The notes under the pieces were generated by a model, which saw only the letters and a program-made list of their open reading frames with translations, made no database searches and was not told the origin of the DNA. From positions 1,178,001-1,242,000 of the forward strand of contig JABMLP010000002.1 of assembly GCA_013176395.1 (NCBI GenBank): a stretch of 64,000 nucleotides of DNA. Direction: 5' to 3'. This stretch comes from Venturia oleaginea. Lineage: Eukaryota > Ascomycota > Dothideomycetes > Venturiales > Venturiaceae. The translations under genes and the position numbers were made by a program. The number at the start of each line of letters is the position of its first letter. The stretch's first letter is position 1. Positions 9,807 to 20,152 of this stretch are shown here, piece after piece.

Positions 9807-12438
9807 CTTGTCTTCTGTTGGGTGGAGGAAGAAGGCTTCTAGGAAAAAGGACGGATTGGAGGGAGGTTACTACTGCAGGCACCTTTCTCAGTCAGCCAGC
9901 CTTGCAGTTCAATACTTCTTTACCATGTTTCCATCGGAGAGGCAGATTGGCCATCAGGATATTAATTAGATGGGCTGGCCAGTCAGGTAGTGGGGAGGAA
10001 TAGTCTTCCCACGGCTCCGCGTATTCTTCATTCTCCATGCTTGGCCGTGAGGGTTACATGTAATATGTATGATACGCGGGAAGAGCAAATTGAAGACCAA
10101 GATCATGCATGTAGCGTTAGTAAGCATTCAGGGGTCGGCTTGACATCTTGGATCGCAACTGCAACGATAAGATTGAGACAACAATAATCTCATTGCTCCA
10201 GGCTTCAAGCCCTTGCCATTTTTGAAGGCATAGGCGCAGCAAGATGAAAGATTGGAAAAGCCTTGGAAGAAACTGACATCATCTTTTCGACAAAACGTTT
10301 GATCACGATGCGAGCGGCATCTCTCGTCTCCTGGTTCGAGCACAGCACCACAACTACCATATCACTTTTAGTGAAGACCTGGGTATGATACGGTTACGGC
10401 TCAAAGAAAGAGCGCGGAGTATGTGATGATTGCGATAGTTGAGTTATGGAATATGATTGACGAAGATGTGGATTCTAGTCAGCTCATAATCCCAACACTA
10501 CAGCTCAATGTATCACGATTCAAGCATCGACACCATCAGAACGCAGCCATATCTTCTTCTGACATCATGGTCCATCTTGCCGTGAATATAATCAGGGACA
10601 CTGAGGCTTGTGGTCGTACGGGCTTCTCACCGATCGAGCCCCCACCAAAACCTCACCACCAAAACCTCACCACCAAAACCCTCGCTATCTCGAAGCGCAG
10701 ATCTCCTTTGAGCATGTGGAGTCTGATTCCGTGAGAAGCGATGATGACGAGTACTTCGGTGGACAGACTGGCCAACTCACATACCATTTGGACCTATTGC
10801 GATCTTCAAGTCTGACGCATACAGTGCACAAGTCTCTAGTAGAACCATTATCTCATCCCGCATCAGCACGGAGAAGAGCCCAAGCCCAAGCCACAGGCTT
10901 GCTAAAGAGATAAACCGCCGCGTTCTACGGTTTCGAGACAGTCGGAACGGTGATGAGCGGTTCCGGTGAATATCTTGTTCTAGATGATGAAGAAATAATT
11001 CAGATTTCACTCTCGGACAGCTTGAGGAGGCTGGGTCGTTTGCTGTGAGCTTAGTGGACTAGGCAATTCCGGCGGAGATGCACTTGATAGTGGTCTTAAA
11101 CTCTGGCGGAAAGAAATAACTGTGCCATGCTTTGTTCGCCTGGGTGGGTTACCGCAACAGTAGAGAAAAATCTTGTTTCCTTTGCGTTGAAGATTGCCAT
11201 GGTTTTGTTTATAACAAAGCCTCGGTTCAACCACCTAGGGGTTGTGTTCGTGAGAAGAGTTTTCTTGATAAGCTTTGATCCACCAAGGGGCGCGTCATCG
11301 TGAGATTCTGCAAGGTTCAGCCAATGTCTTCGGCGTGGGCTTTTGTGGGTATGCGGCTGCGGGAGATGATTCGAAGGTTCTACTCGGGTTCTATGGCCCG
11401 ACCGTGGGCTATTCTCGGCCGTCCCTCTCAGCTATCCTTTCTCGAGCGACAGAAAGTGAGGCACTAAGGCTGCAACATGCGTCTTGCCAAGGAGCGATAG
11501 GGTATCCTCGAGAATGACCTCTACGCAAAACCTCGGCGTCGATTCATTCGCTGACACACGGGCCGACTACATGATTCCACCAACGGCGGTCTTCCACCCG
11601 GAAAACGTAGAAGCACTGAAAACTCACTCCCGTGCCCGCCCAACTTGTTCCTTGCGGTTCCGAAACAGCGCGGGAGGTTTTGTTTCGGTTATGCTTTCCT
11701 AGCAAGGTAGAAGTCCTCTTCTTCAGCGGCGGTTCCGACCCACAGATGCCCGCAGCATCCATGTTCTGCGTCGTCTGAATGGGCCGGCAATATCTGTGGC
11801 TAACCTCATGCGTCCCAAGCCACGGTCTGATGGCTCCCACCGCATGGGTACGAGAGCTTGACCCTCTTGCCGCGTCACTGTGCATCTCTTGGGTCCCATT
11901 CATTCTGCCTTCATTCTGCGTTCAAGGTAGACGTGCATCAAGAGGCGTGGACGATATCGTGACTAGGAACGACTGCCGGGCGTTGTGCATCAGCATTCGA
12001 TTCAATGACGCCCAAAATGGCTTTGTTGGACGAAAAGCTTGGTGTGATAAGCTGCACACGCGACAGGCCTTGACCCGGGAACCCTGGATGCAATTGCCGT
12101 CACGCAGTTGGCGCCGTCCCGACTGCGCAGATCGTCATTGCCTAATTCACCCCACGATTTCTTAGTCCTGCAAACTTCATCATAACCGTCTTCCAGAATG
12201 CGATTAGCGCCACACGGCCTTGCGTTTGGCCACTCTGAGTGAATAGTCTGATCGTCTTTGTGCCGCTCGCTACGATAAGACGATGCTATGAGTTCAAAGC
12301 TCTATATCATGGACGTGTCAGTCCCTGAGGGAACGTGTTGATCATCCGCCCTCGTGAGCTCCCTTCTTGCCTCGAGTCCGCCCAAGCTACGACACCACCA
12401 TTCCATATCCCAAAGGTCAATTGGAACAATCGCCCACT
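9807..12438. other. Long intergenic region upstream of the amino-acid permease
   Basis: About 2.6 kb without a gene I can support; the open frames here have no domain and poor starts. One short tandem repeat (14-bp unit CCACCAAAACCTCA, under three copies) lies at about 10642-10680. The length would allow an extended promoter for the permease gene, a class often under nitrogen control, but I did not identify sites. Confidence 0.45.
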
Positions 12439-14492
12439 ATGGCCGACGCCAATCTTGCCCTTCGCGATGACGTGGAGAAGTACGCTGAGAAGCCTCACTA
12501 CAAGTCAGCTTCGTTTGGAGAGGATGAGCAGAAGAGACGAGGAAGCGTGACTTCCATGCACGACGGCTTCTTCTCAGCCTTTTCACCACACAGCTTCAAG
12601 CGTAACCCAAATGCTCGAGTTGTGACGGAAGCCACAGATGCAGAGGGGCGTCCTCTGCCAGATCAACCTCCAGCCGAGCCAGCTTTGGCCATGAAGCTGA
12701 AGGAACGCCATCTGCAGATGATTGCTATTGGCGGTTCTATCGGTATTGATATGCAAGTCCCGACTCCCGACTTTCAAGGCTGATATCTTCTTAGGTACTG
12801 GCCTCTTCGTTGGATCTGGATCTGCTCTCGCCACTGGAGGGCCGGCCTCTTTAATCATTGCATATGGTCTCATCGGAATGATGTTATACTGCACCGTCCA
12901 TGCTCTTGGTGAGATGGCTGTTGCTTTCCCGGTCGCTGGTGCTTTCTCCGTCTACTCGAGTCGATTTATTGATCCGGCCTGGGGTTTCGCTATGGGGTGG
13001 AATTATGCTCTGAACTGGCTGGTTACTTTGCCTCTAGAATTGACGGCTGCTTCAATCACGCTTTCTTACTGGCCTGGTGCGGCGTCGGTAAATCCTGCGG
13101 CTTGGGTCATCATTTTCTGGGTCGTAGTTGTTGGTATCAATTTCTTTGGTGTGAGAGGTTACGGTGAAGCCGAATTTGTTTTCAGTATCATCAAGGTCGT
13201 TGCTGTGAGTATTCCGTCATTCCCCCTTGATTAACCATTCTGACTATCGGATAGGTCATTGGATTCATTATCCTTGGTATCATCATCGCAACTGGTGGTA
13301 TTCCCGGCTCTCCTCAGGGTTATCTCGGAGCGCATTACTGGTACAACCCAGGCGCCTTCAATCACGGCTTCAAGGGTTTATGCTCCGTCTTCGTCACAGC
13401 TGCATTCTCTTTTGGTGGAACTGAGCTTGTGGGTCTAACTGCTGCCGAGACTGAGAATCCCAGAGTCGCACTCCCAACTGCCGTCAAGCAGGTATTTTGG
13501 CGTATTACTTTGGTAAGTGATCCTTCGACTATGATTTGCAATTACTAACGGCGACAGTTCTACATGGTCAGCTTGACCATCGTCGGATGTCTTGTCCCAT
13601 ACAACGACCCAGAACTTCTCAATGGATCTGGCAGCACCGACGCCAACGCTTCTCCATTTGTCATCGCTGTAAAAAATGCAGGAATCAGCGTTGTTCCAAG
13701 TATCATGAATGTGAGTATCAATATCAAACTCTCCGTTATCGAAGCACGGTCGCTAATCTGCACAGGTCGTCATTCTTATCGCCGTGCTCAGTGTGGGCAA
13801 TTCGTCTATTTACGGTTCTTCGCGTACTATGGCCGCCCTTGCGGATCGTGGACAGGCGCCCAAGATACTCGGATATATCGACAACGCCGGACGTCCCCTT
13901 TTCGCCATCATACTCGCTAGCGCAATTGGTCTCCTTTGCTTCATTGTCGCTGCTGGTACAGACACACGGACGCAAGCGTTCAACTGGATGTTGGCCATTT
14001 CTGGGTTGTCTTCTATCTTTACCTGGGCATCCATCAACGCTTGCCACATTCGATTTCGACAGGCGTGGAAGTACAACGGGCGCACTCTTGACGAGTTGGC
14101 ATTCAGATCGCAGCCTGGTGTTATTGGCTCATATCTTGGATTGTCAGTACTCCAAGCTCTTTTGTGAAGTCATATGCTGACCATCTTACAGGGGGTTCAA
14201 TATCTTGATTCTTATCGCCCAATTCTGGACCGGATTCGCTCCAGTTGGATATGCTTCGATGACTGCAGGAGCTCGTGTCGAGAGTTTCTTCTTGGCGTAC
14301 CTGGCCGCTCCAATCATCTTTATCATGTTTATTCTCTTCAAGCTTATTAAGAAGACCAAGTTCAAGAAAGTCCAAGACATTGACATCACCAGTGGAATGA
14401 GGGAGCTGGATCTTGCATCGATTCTGGTAGAGGAGCGTGCGTTACAGGCCAAGTGGCCAAGGTGGAAGAAAATCTACAAGACCGTTTGTTAA
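12439..14492 (+). CDS. General amino-acid permease (YAT/APC family, Gap1-like)
   Basis: Six exons: 12439-12742, 12795-13204, 13255-13512, 13558-13710, 13766-14142 and 14192-14492, 600 aa. All five introns are 45-55 nt with GT..AG ends and conserved phase. The start is the first ATG in the frame. A soluble N-terminus of about 95 aa precedes the family signature GGSIGTGLFVGSG, which is split by intron 1. About 12 membrane segments follow, with the consensus GMMLYCTVHALGEM, FSFGGTELVGLTAAE and an ending of short cytosolic tail after FILFKLIKK. Function: proton-coupled uptake of amino acids at the plasma membrane. Substrate range cannot be read from sequence. Confidence 0.93.
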
Positions 14493-15127
14493 AGTGGCTT
14501 GTTTCTTGGAAATGCGTACAAGCGGGGGCGGTGTGGCGTTGATCTTGCATCGCGTTGATTAGCGATTATGTTTGTAAAAGTAGGCTATTGGAAAGTCTCC
14601 ATAGCAAAGACTCATTTCGAGCACACGTTCGTTCGACTTTGACAAGGTGTCAGATGATGAAGGATTGTGAAGTATTTAGCGGGTGTACTGCACGTATTTA
14701 TCACATATTTTTGACCAACACTTTGGAGCGCATCGCGTATGTACAACAAAAATCCAATCAATACCACAATGATTAATCCCCTGCTTACCAGGCGCAGCCC
14801 GTTGGATCTCATGCATCGCAACGCCTTCGAGGAATGCACGATGTAGATGCACGACATACTACGTAGTATCTCAGCATCTTGGCACAGACTCATCAACTAA
14901 CGGTATTTGCTTTGTTCAACAGCTCCTGCCCAGAAATCGCTCACTGCATGTCCTGGTCACAGATTTCCGAGGACCTTCCTTTTATTCCCACCCTTATCCA
15001 ATAGCGAGAGACGAAGAAGATAAGCCCTGCATTAACGTCACGATCCCGTGACACAGTTCAAGCCTCCACCATTTCTTAGCCAATTGGCACTGAATTATAT
15101 AACGACATCCATCCTCCAGCCGGCTAC
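14493..15127. other. Intergenic
   Basis: 3' flank of the permease and promoter of the carbonic anhydrase gene. No gene is seen. Confidence 0.4.
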
Positions 15128-16113
15128 ATGTTCTCGTCCCGTCTTCTTCCCAGGCTTTCCAAATCCAGAACTTCAATCGGTTCACCAGCTCGGCACTCCC
15201 TCAACGCATTTATTTCTCGAAGAACCTGCTCTTCCCATACTCCAAAAGAAAACATGGCCACAGACAAGCAAACGGTCTCCGAATGGCTCTCCCAGTCTCA
15301 GGACAAGATCTTCGAGAACAATAAGAAATGGGTCGCATCCAAGAAGGACGCCGATCCCGAGTTCTTCGACAAATTATCTGCCGGTCAATCACCAGACTAT
15401 CTGTACGTTTACGCCCCCCGATTCAGTATCGAAGTTCTTATCAAAGACCGACTGTCCACATTCCCGGCTTTTCCCGATAACCTCAAACTGGTGTTTACTT
15501 CTACACCGAATACCGTTCAATATGTCTGAGACTGATTGTTTGAAGATACATAGGATGCGCTGATTCTCGGGTTCCAGCGAATGAAATCATGGGTCTTGAT
15601 GCTGGCGAAGTCTTCGTTCACCGCAACATCGCCAACCTCGTCTGCAACAACGATCTCAATGTGATGGCTGTCATCAACTACGCTGTCCGCCACTTGCATG
15701 TCAAGCACATCGTCGTCTGCGGTCACTATGGATGTGGTGGTGTCAAAGCCGCTCTCACCCCTGCAGACTTGGGAATCTTGAACCCTTGGCTGCGCAACAT
15801 CCGGGATGTATACCGTCTTCACGAAAACGAACTTGACGCCATTGAGGAGGACAACGCCAAGTACAACCGATTGATTGAGTTGAGCGTCATCGAGCAGTGT
15901 CGCAACATCATTAAGACGGCCGCAGTTCAGCAAAGCTACATGGATAACGGATATCCCATCGTTCATGCTTGGTGCTTTGATTTGCATGATGGGTTGTTGA
16001 AGGACTTGAAGTTCGATTTTGAGACGGACTTGAAGAAGATTCAGAAGATTTACAATTTGGCTACGGCGAAGCCTGTTATTGATGTTACTGAGCCTGCTGC
16101 AGACGGACAGTAA
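15128..16113 (+). CDS. Beta-class carbonic anhydrase, probably mitochondrial
   Basis: Two exons, 15128-15402 and 15546-16113, 280 aa. The 143-nt intron restores DYL-YIGCADSR exactly. Zinc ligands and the Asp/Arg dyad are present: C96, D98 and R100 in CADSR, then H152 and C155 in CGHYGCGG. The first 42 residues are rich in Arg/Ser and lack acidic residues (MFSSRLLPRLSKSR), a typical mitochondrial presequence. A second ATG (15254, MATDKQ) would give a cytosolic form of 238 aa. The enzyme interconverts CO2 and bicarbonate, feeding carboxylation and CO2 sensing. The two starts suggest dual targeting, which is inference. Confidence 0.93.
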
Positions 16114-16416
16114 GTTTGGGGATAATGTGAATGCACCGGAAGCATTTGAGATACAAGGAGTTTGGAGAATAGAAGTTTGTCACGACACGATTTGAACACA
16201 ATTCGTCGAGCATCCTCATTCATGTAGAATATAGACACAGAAATGAAAGTTTACCGGCCAGAAGAATATCACGTGCTCGCACGGACCATGCGTGGCAGAT
16301 TTCTACTTCAGAGTTTTTCTTGTGCGCTCAAAATCTGAATCTCCAATTAACTCGACATCGAACGACGACGACGACAACAACTGGTAGGTCGACACTCTGC
16401 TCCTCCATCGCTGCTT

Positions 16417-16494
16417 TCATGACGAAATCCGACATAATGAACAATCCAACTCCTACACTATTATGAAGGATTGCAAACACTAGCAAATCTGAAA
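16417..16494 (+). ncRNA. Weak box C/D snoRNA candidate in the first intron
   Basis: A near-consensus box C (ATGACGA, 16419-16425) and box D (CTGA, 16489-16492) lie 64 nt apart within the first intron of the host transcript. I could not match the guide region before box D to rRNA from memory, and no terminal stem is clear. Confidence 0.3.
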
Positions 16495-16708
16495 TTCCTT
16501 CAACACAATCTCATCGGCTTGCGCGAAATCGGAGAGCTTCGCTAACAACACAGACAGGTTCTCGTTGATAATGATATGGTGGCCTTTCGATACCATGCTT
16601 CATCTTCGTGACACTTAAGCTCTACTCGTTGCACAGGATATCTTCGACCTCGTCGCCGCCCAATTGACAATTCTAAAAGGTACGTCGCGACAATTCTTCC
16701 TTCCCCTC

Positions 16709-16801
16709 GTGGTGTGATTATAATTCGACACGGAAAGGCATTCCTCAATCTTAAGTTATCATGTAGATACAGTCACTTTAGTTTCAGCCTTGTATGACCA
16801 C
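16709..16801 (+). ncRNA. Box C/D snoRNA, predicted 18S rRNA Gm guide (snR41-like site)
   Basis: Box C is GTGATTA (16714-16720) and box D a degenerate ATGA (16794-16797). They are closed by a terminal stem GTGG/CCAC (16709-16712 with 16798-16801). The 13 nt at 16780-16792 are the exact complement of the conserved 18S segment CAAGGCTGAAACT. By the D+5 rule, the fifth nucleotide before box D (C16789) pairs with the first G of that segment, so a 2'-O-methyl-G is predicted. I recall yeast snR41 guiding Gm1126 in this same segment. The gene lies in intron 16680-16864. Confidence 0.7.
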
Positions 16802-17150
16802 ACACAACCCATCCCTCTTTCAAACACATTTCTCGAATCCAAGCTAACTATGATGGTTGTTCAGGTACATAAACTCTCCCACCTACCCTACCCACCACCG
16901 CATACACCACATGAGGAACTTTGAACGACGTGCGGACAGACTGCGCATTATCTGGACAGTGCCCTAAAAAAAGCAAAGCGTACAAACTTTGTGGGTGCTG
17001 GATTGGAGACGTGCTTGTTGAAAATTCGTCAGCTGATTGCACATCCACAATACAACTTGGACATGCTTCATGGCTTGTGAATATGGCTAACGACTATGGC
17101 AGAAAGGTACATCTCACTCCATACCACTCCTTCAAGCAAGTTGGGCCATC

Positions 17151-17234
17151 TTTATATGATGAACAAATTCACACTGTGTGATCCGGCGGTTCTTTATATA
17201 AGGCTGTCGTAAATGATCTACAACACTGAAAATT
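17151..17234 (+). ncRNA. Box C/D snoRNA, target not assigned
   Basis: A perfect box C (ATGATGA, 17156-17162) and perfect box D (CTGA, 17226-17229) lie 63 nt apart inside the intron that opens at 17107 and closes at the CAG at 17285. A C'-like ATGATC is at 17213. I could not place its guide on rRNA from memory. Confidence 0.55.
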
Positions 17235-17445
17235 CTGGTAAGCTTTCCATCCACTGCTGAGGATCCTCATGCTAACCACACTCAGATTTAATGAGCCTGA
17301 TATCTGATGCGCACCAACGCTTCCACCACACAGCGACGTCTGCTTTGTTTGGTCATTGCTAACCCACTGGCCATAGTGTCTTAACATCTTTCGATGCTTG
17401 TGTGTTATGCCACTTGGTAAGCGCCACCCAACCCCTTCCAGCCTC

Positions 17446-17540
17446 TTTCATGATGAGATCCAATCGAGTTCGCTGCGTTCTTCCCGAGCACAAACAATGA
17501 AGAGTTACTCACTATACTTCACCTTGGAGAACTGACCCTC
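17446..17540 (+). ncRNA. Double-guide box C/D snoRNA against 5.8S and 25S rRNA
   Basis: All four boxes are present: C ATGATGA (17450-17456), D' CCGA (17484-17487), C' ATGAAGA (17497-17503) and D CTGA (17532-17535). The 15 nt just before D' (17469-17483) are the exact complement of the 5.8S rRNA segment GAAGAACGCAGCGAA; D'+5 predicts methylation of the A in GAAGA-ACGC. The 14 nt before box D (17518-17531) complement TTCTCCAAGGTGAA, whose CCAAGGTGAACAGCC continuation I recall from conserved 25S/28S rRNA. The element lies in intron 17417-17600. Confidence 0.75.
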
Positions 17541-17700
17541 ACCACAACTACAAACTTTGCTGTTCCTTCTTCTGCTAAGATTTCAGCTAACGTATTTTAG
17601 GTTGAGCCGAATTCCAGGCCAATTCTGTATAAACCGATGGGATTGGGCTGTTGTTGTCGCATGTTGGCCTTCGTAACAACAATAAAGAGTATTGAAAGAA

Positions 17701-18057
17701 GTCTTTGTGCCCTTGTGATTGTGATCAGTGATCCGACTATTTCTGATATCGCAACAATGTGAGCGTCACTCTACAAAGCTTCGTCCTACTCCTTCCACTT
17801 GATCATTCGTACCTATGGTCACTTCTATGGTCACTTCTGTCCATCGAAAGAGGACCATCTTGCTGATTGTGGTAGTATATACGAACTAACGCCAGTTTTG
17901 AAATGGCGTTGGCTTGACTGTCGTCGCCTAGTAACCGATTCTAGGTTGAAAACAACGTGCATTCGATTTGATTGCAATTTTTTTTTCATTGTGTAAAAGA
18001 TTCGTTCTCAAAAATTAAGTATTGTACCAACTTTCTCCATGCAGCTGGAATCAACAA
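17701..18057. other. Intergenic
   Basis: Nothing recognisable between the snoRNA host transcript and the 3' end of the ferric reductase gene. Confidence 0.4.
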
Positions 18058-20152
18058 TTACGCAAACCTATCGTCCCAATAAAACCCCACATCACCTCCC
18101 GCATCCCCCCTAAACACCCTCGCCCCATCATTTCTCCCCGCAATCGCAACCCTCAAATCCTTGCCCATCCCCGCCGGTCCACTCGCAAAGACATGATTCG
18201 TGCCGCCATGTACAGCACCGCGAGCTATCCATTGCTCTACTACTCCTGACTCGTCCTTGCTATCGAGGTGAGGGTGATGATCTTCCAGCCATTCTATTGA
18301 GAAACCTGGTATCGGGGAGATGAGATCAGAGAGGGTAGCGGAGTGTTTCGCAGGGGTAGACTGCGTAGCGATAGTCACTTCCTTTTCTCTGTTGTCATAT
18401 TTCAGGGATTCCGTTGTTAGGTTTTGTGTTGATGAGGCAGGCGAGGAGGTAAAACCGGGTGTATCTCTGGTGACGAAGATTTTGATTTCGAGGTCGATGG
18501 TCTTTTCCTGGAGGGCGGCGCGGAGGTGTGTGAGTTCGGTGGAGATCCAAGATAAATTTGCGGTTTTGCGTATGATCCAGACGAGTTGGGTTGAGCCGCC
18601 TGTGTTTGATTTGATGGCTTGCGTTACTATTGGGAGGGCGAAGGAGATTCCGGTTCCTCCTGCTACCGCTAGGTTGTTTGTTGGGTGGGTGGAGAGGGTA
18701 GATGGGAGGACGCCGCCACCGTGGGGACCGTTGAGGATTACCGTTGTGGTTACTGCGTTTCCACCGTTTTCTGCCAACTTTTGAGCAGCGAGACGGGCGA
18801 GACGTCCTGTTTCGCCGTTGCGGGCGCGGATAATGTAACGGTGGGTTTGGAGTCCGCCTGGTGTGGGGAGGGAAGCTGGTGTCATAGGGTGGGATTGCCA
18901 TATCGACAATTCGGGGAATGTGAGGAAGAAGTGCTGGCCGTTTTTCCACGGTGCGTGTGGGAATTCGAAGTCTAATGCGAGGACCGTGGCATCCTCATCG
19001 GAGAACATCGAGATCGTTGCTACTGCTGAACGGAACCCGAAGCCTTTGGATGGATCTTTTTTGCCGACGTGGATAAGGGCGGTTCGGATTAGACGCATGC
19101 CGCGGTCGAGACCGAAGAGGATGAAGCTGGCAATCATCCAGCAGGAAAGTTGGTACCAATGGCCCCAGCAAGCACCGAGGTAGAGGAGAGCGACGATGTA
19201 ATGAGATTTGCGGAAGAATTCGTAGCCGGTCCATCGGATAACAGGGCGGAGACTGAAGACGAAAAGAAAAGAGATGAATGCAAGGGCCACACAGCCAAAG
19301 ACCATGTACCTGCGAAGGTTAGAACCGGAATTAGTTACATAAGTAATTTTTATCGAGCTTACTGTTGCTTGATGAAGTTCTTGTAGACCTTGGGCTGTGG
19401 TTGGTAGAGCTTTGCTTCTACGACTGTCCAGGCGAGAGTGTGCAAGGCACTTTGGACGTAAATGATTCGACCGGTCCAGCGGTGAAGGAAGTTGAAATGT
19501 TGGTACGGCACACCGGTGATCAGGGAAAGTATGGATTCGCGAGTTCCCAATGCTACAGTAAACGGAGTGAGGGCGTAGGCTAACGCTCCGATACGGTCAC
19601 CCCATGGTCCAAATCCAGTTCTGGTATTGTAGACGCCCGTCAACCCCTTGACGGGTGTAATCCAAGTTTTGTACCCAACTCCAACAAGGCTGCAACTGTC
19701 AGTATCATTCTGAATGGAAGGGAGAAAGGAGCATACGAGAAAATGAGAAGGTAGCCGGAGAGCACGGCCAGAATCAAGACCTGTAGTCTGGAGGAGTGAC
19801 CGAAAATGGAGGGAAACCCTTCTGGAAGTAACCATCTTCTCCGAGAAGCAGCCAGAGCCCTATACGAGCGGTACAGAATACCAGACTTTTGTCTCTGCCC
19901 GCCTGCTTCACCATCAACCGTTGTCGAAGATGCGGGTCGTGGTGCTAACAGTCGAACCGCCAGCCAAATGGCAAGTATGCCACCCACTACCGCCCAGAAG
20001 ATGAAGGTATACAACATGCTGACATCGTGCATGTGGTACACCAAGTCGAGGTATGCGCAGGTTCCATTGTCGTTGACGCAAGGCTTTACACGCTCGACGT
20101 AGCCCCAATGTTTCTCGAGGTATTTCGCACCGTGTATGTCCTGGATATGCAT
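18058..20152 (-). CDS. Ferric/cupric reductase transmembrane component (FRE family, NOX superfamily)
   Basis: Three exons on the minus strand, 19737-20152, 19363-19689 and 18058-19309, 664 aa. Introns are 47 and 53 nt. The N-terminal half has about seven membrane segments. It includes the ferric-reductase domain with paired heme histidines: FNFLHRWTG..SALH in one helix pair and RKSHYIVAL..WGHW in the next. Then come the FAD-binding motif SHPMTPAS, the NADPH motif GPHGGG, GGTGIS, and the C-terminal ASGPAGM and FYWDDRF. Electrons pass from NADPH via FAD and two hemes across the plasma membrane to Fe(III) or Cu(II), supplying Fe(II) for uptake. No oxidase or permease partner lies next to it. Confidence 0.93.

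Larger units (their letters stand above)
16320..17700 (+). ncRNA. Probable non-coding snoRNA host transcript with several introns
   Basis: No open frame of note spans this 1.4 kb, yet it has repeated fungal splice signals on the plus strand: donors GTAGGT (16384), GTACGT (16680), GTACAT (16865 and 17107) and GTAAGC (17417); and branch plus acceptor pairs GCTAAC..CAG (16541-16553), GCTAACTATG..CAG (ending 16864), GGCTAACG..CAG (near 17102), GCTAACC..CAG (17285) and GCTAACG..TTTTAG (17600). Box C/D elements lie inside the introns, not in the presumed exons. An AATAAA lies at 17680. The arrangement is that of a host gene that exists to release intronic snoRNAs. Exact exon limits are uncertain. 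Confidence 0.65.

Noticed and set aside
11779..12165. 128-codon plus-strand frame upstream of the amino-acid permease.
   Set aside because: No domain, no conserved-looking composition and no splice context; probably promoter DNA.
16865..17102. A possible H/ACA snoRNA (AAAGCA as H box and ACA at 17040) in the fourth intron.
   Set aside because: I could not draw two convincing hairpins around the boxes by eye.
17238..17285. GTAAGC..CTAAC..CAG as a separate 48-nt intron in the snoRNA host region.
   Set aside because: The donor lies just after box D of the 17.15-kb snoRNA; the longer intron opening at 17107 and using the same acceptor explains the snoRNA better.
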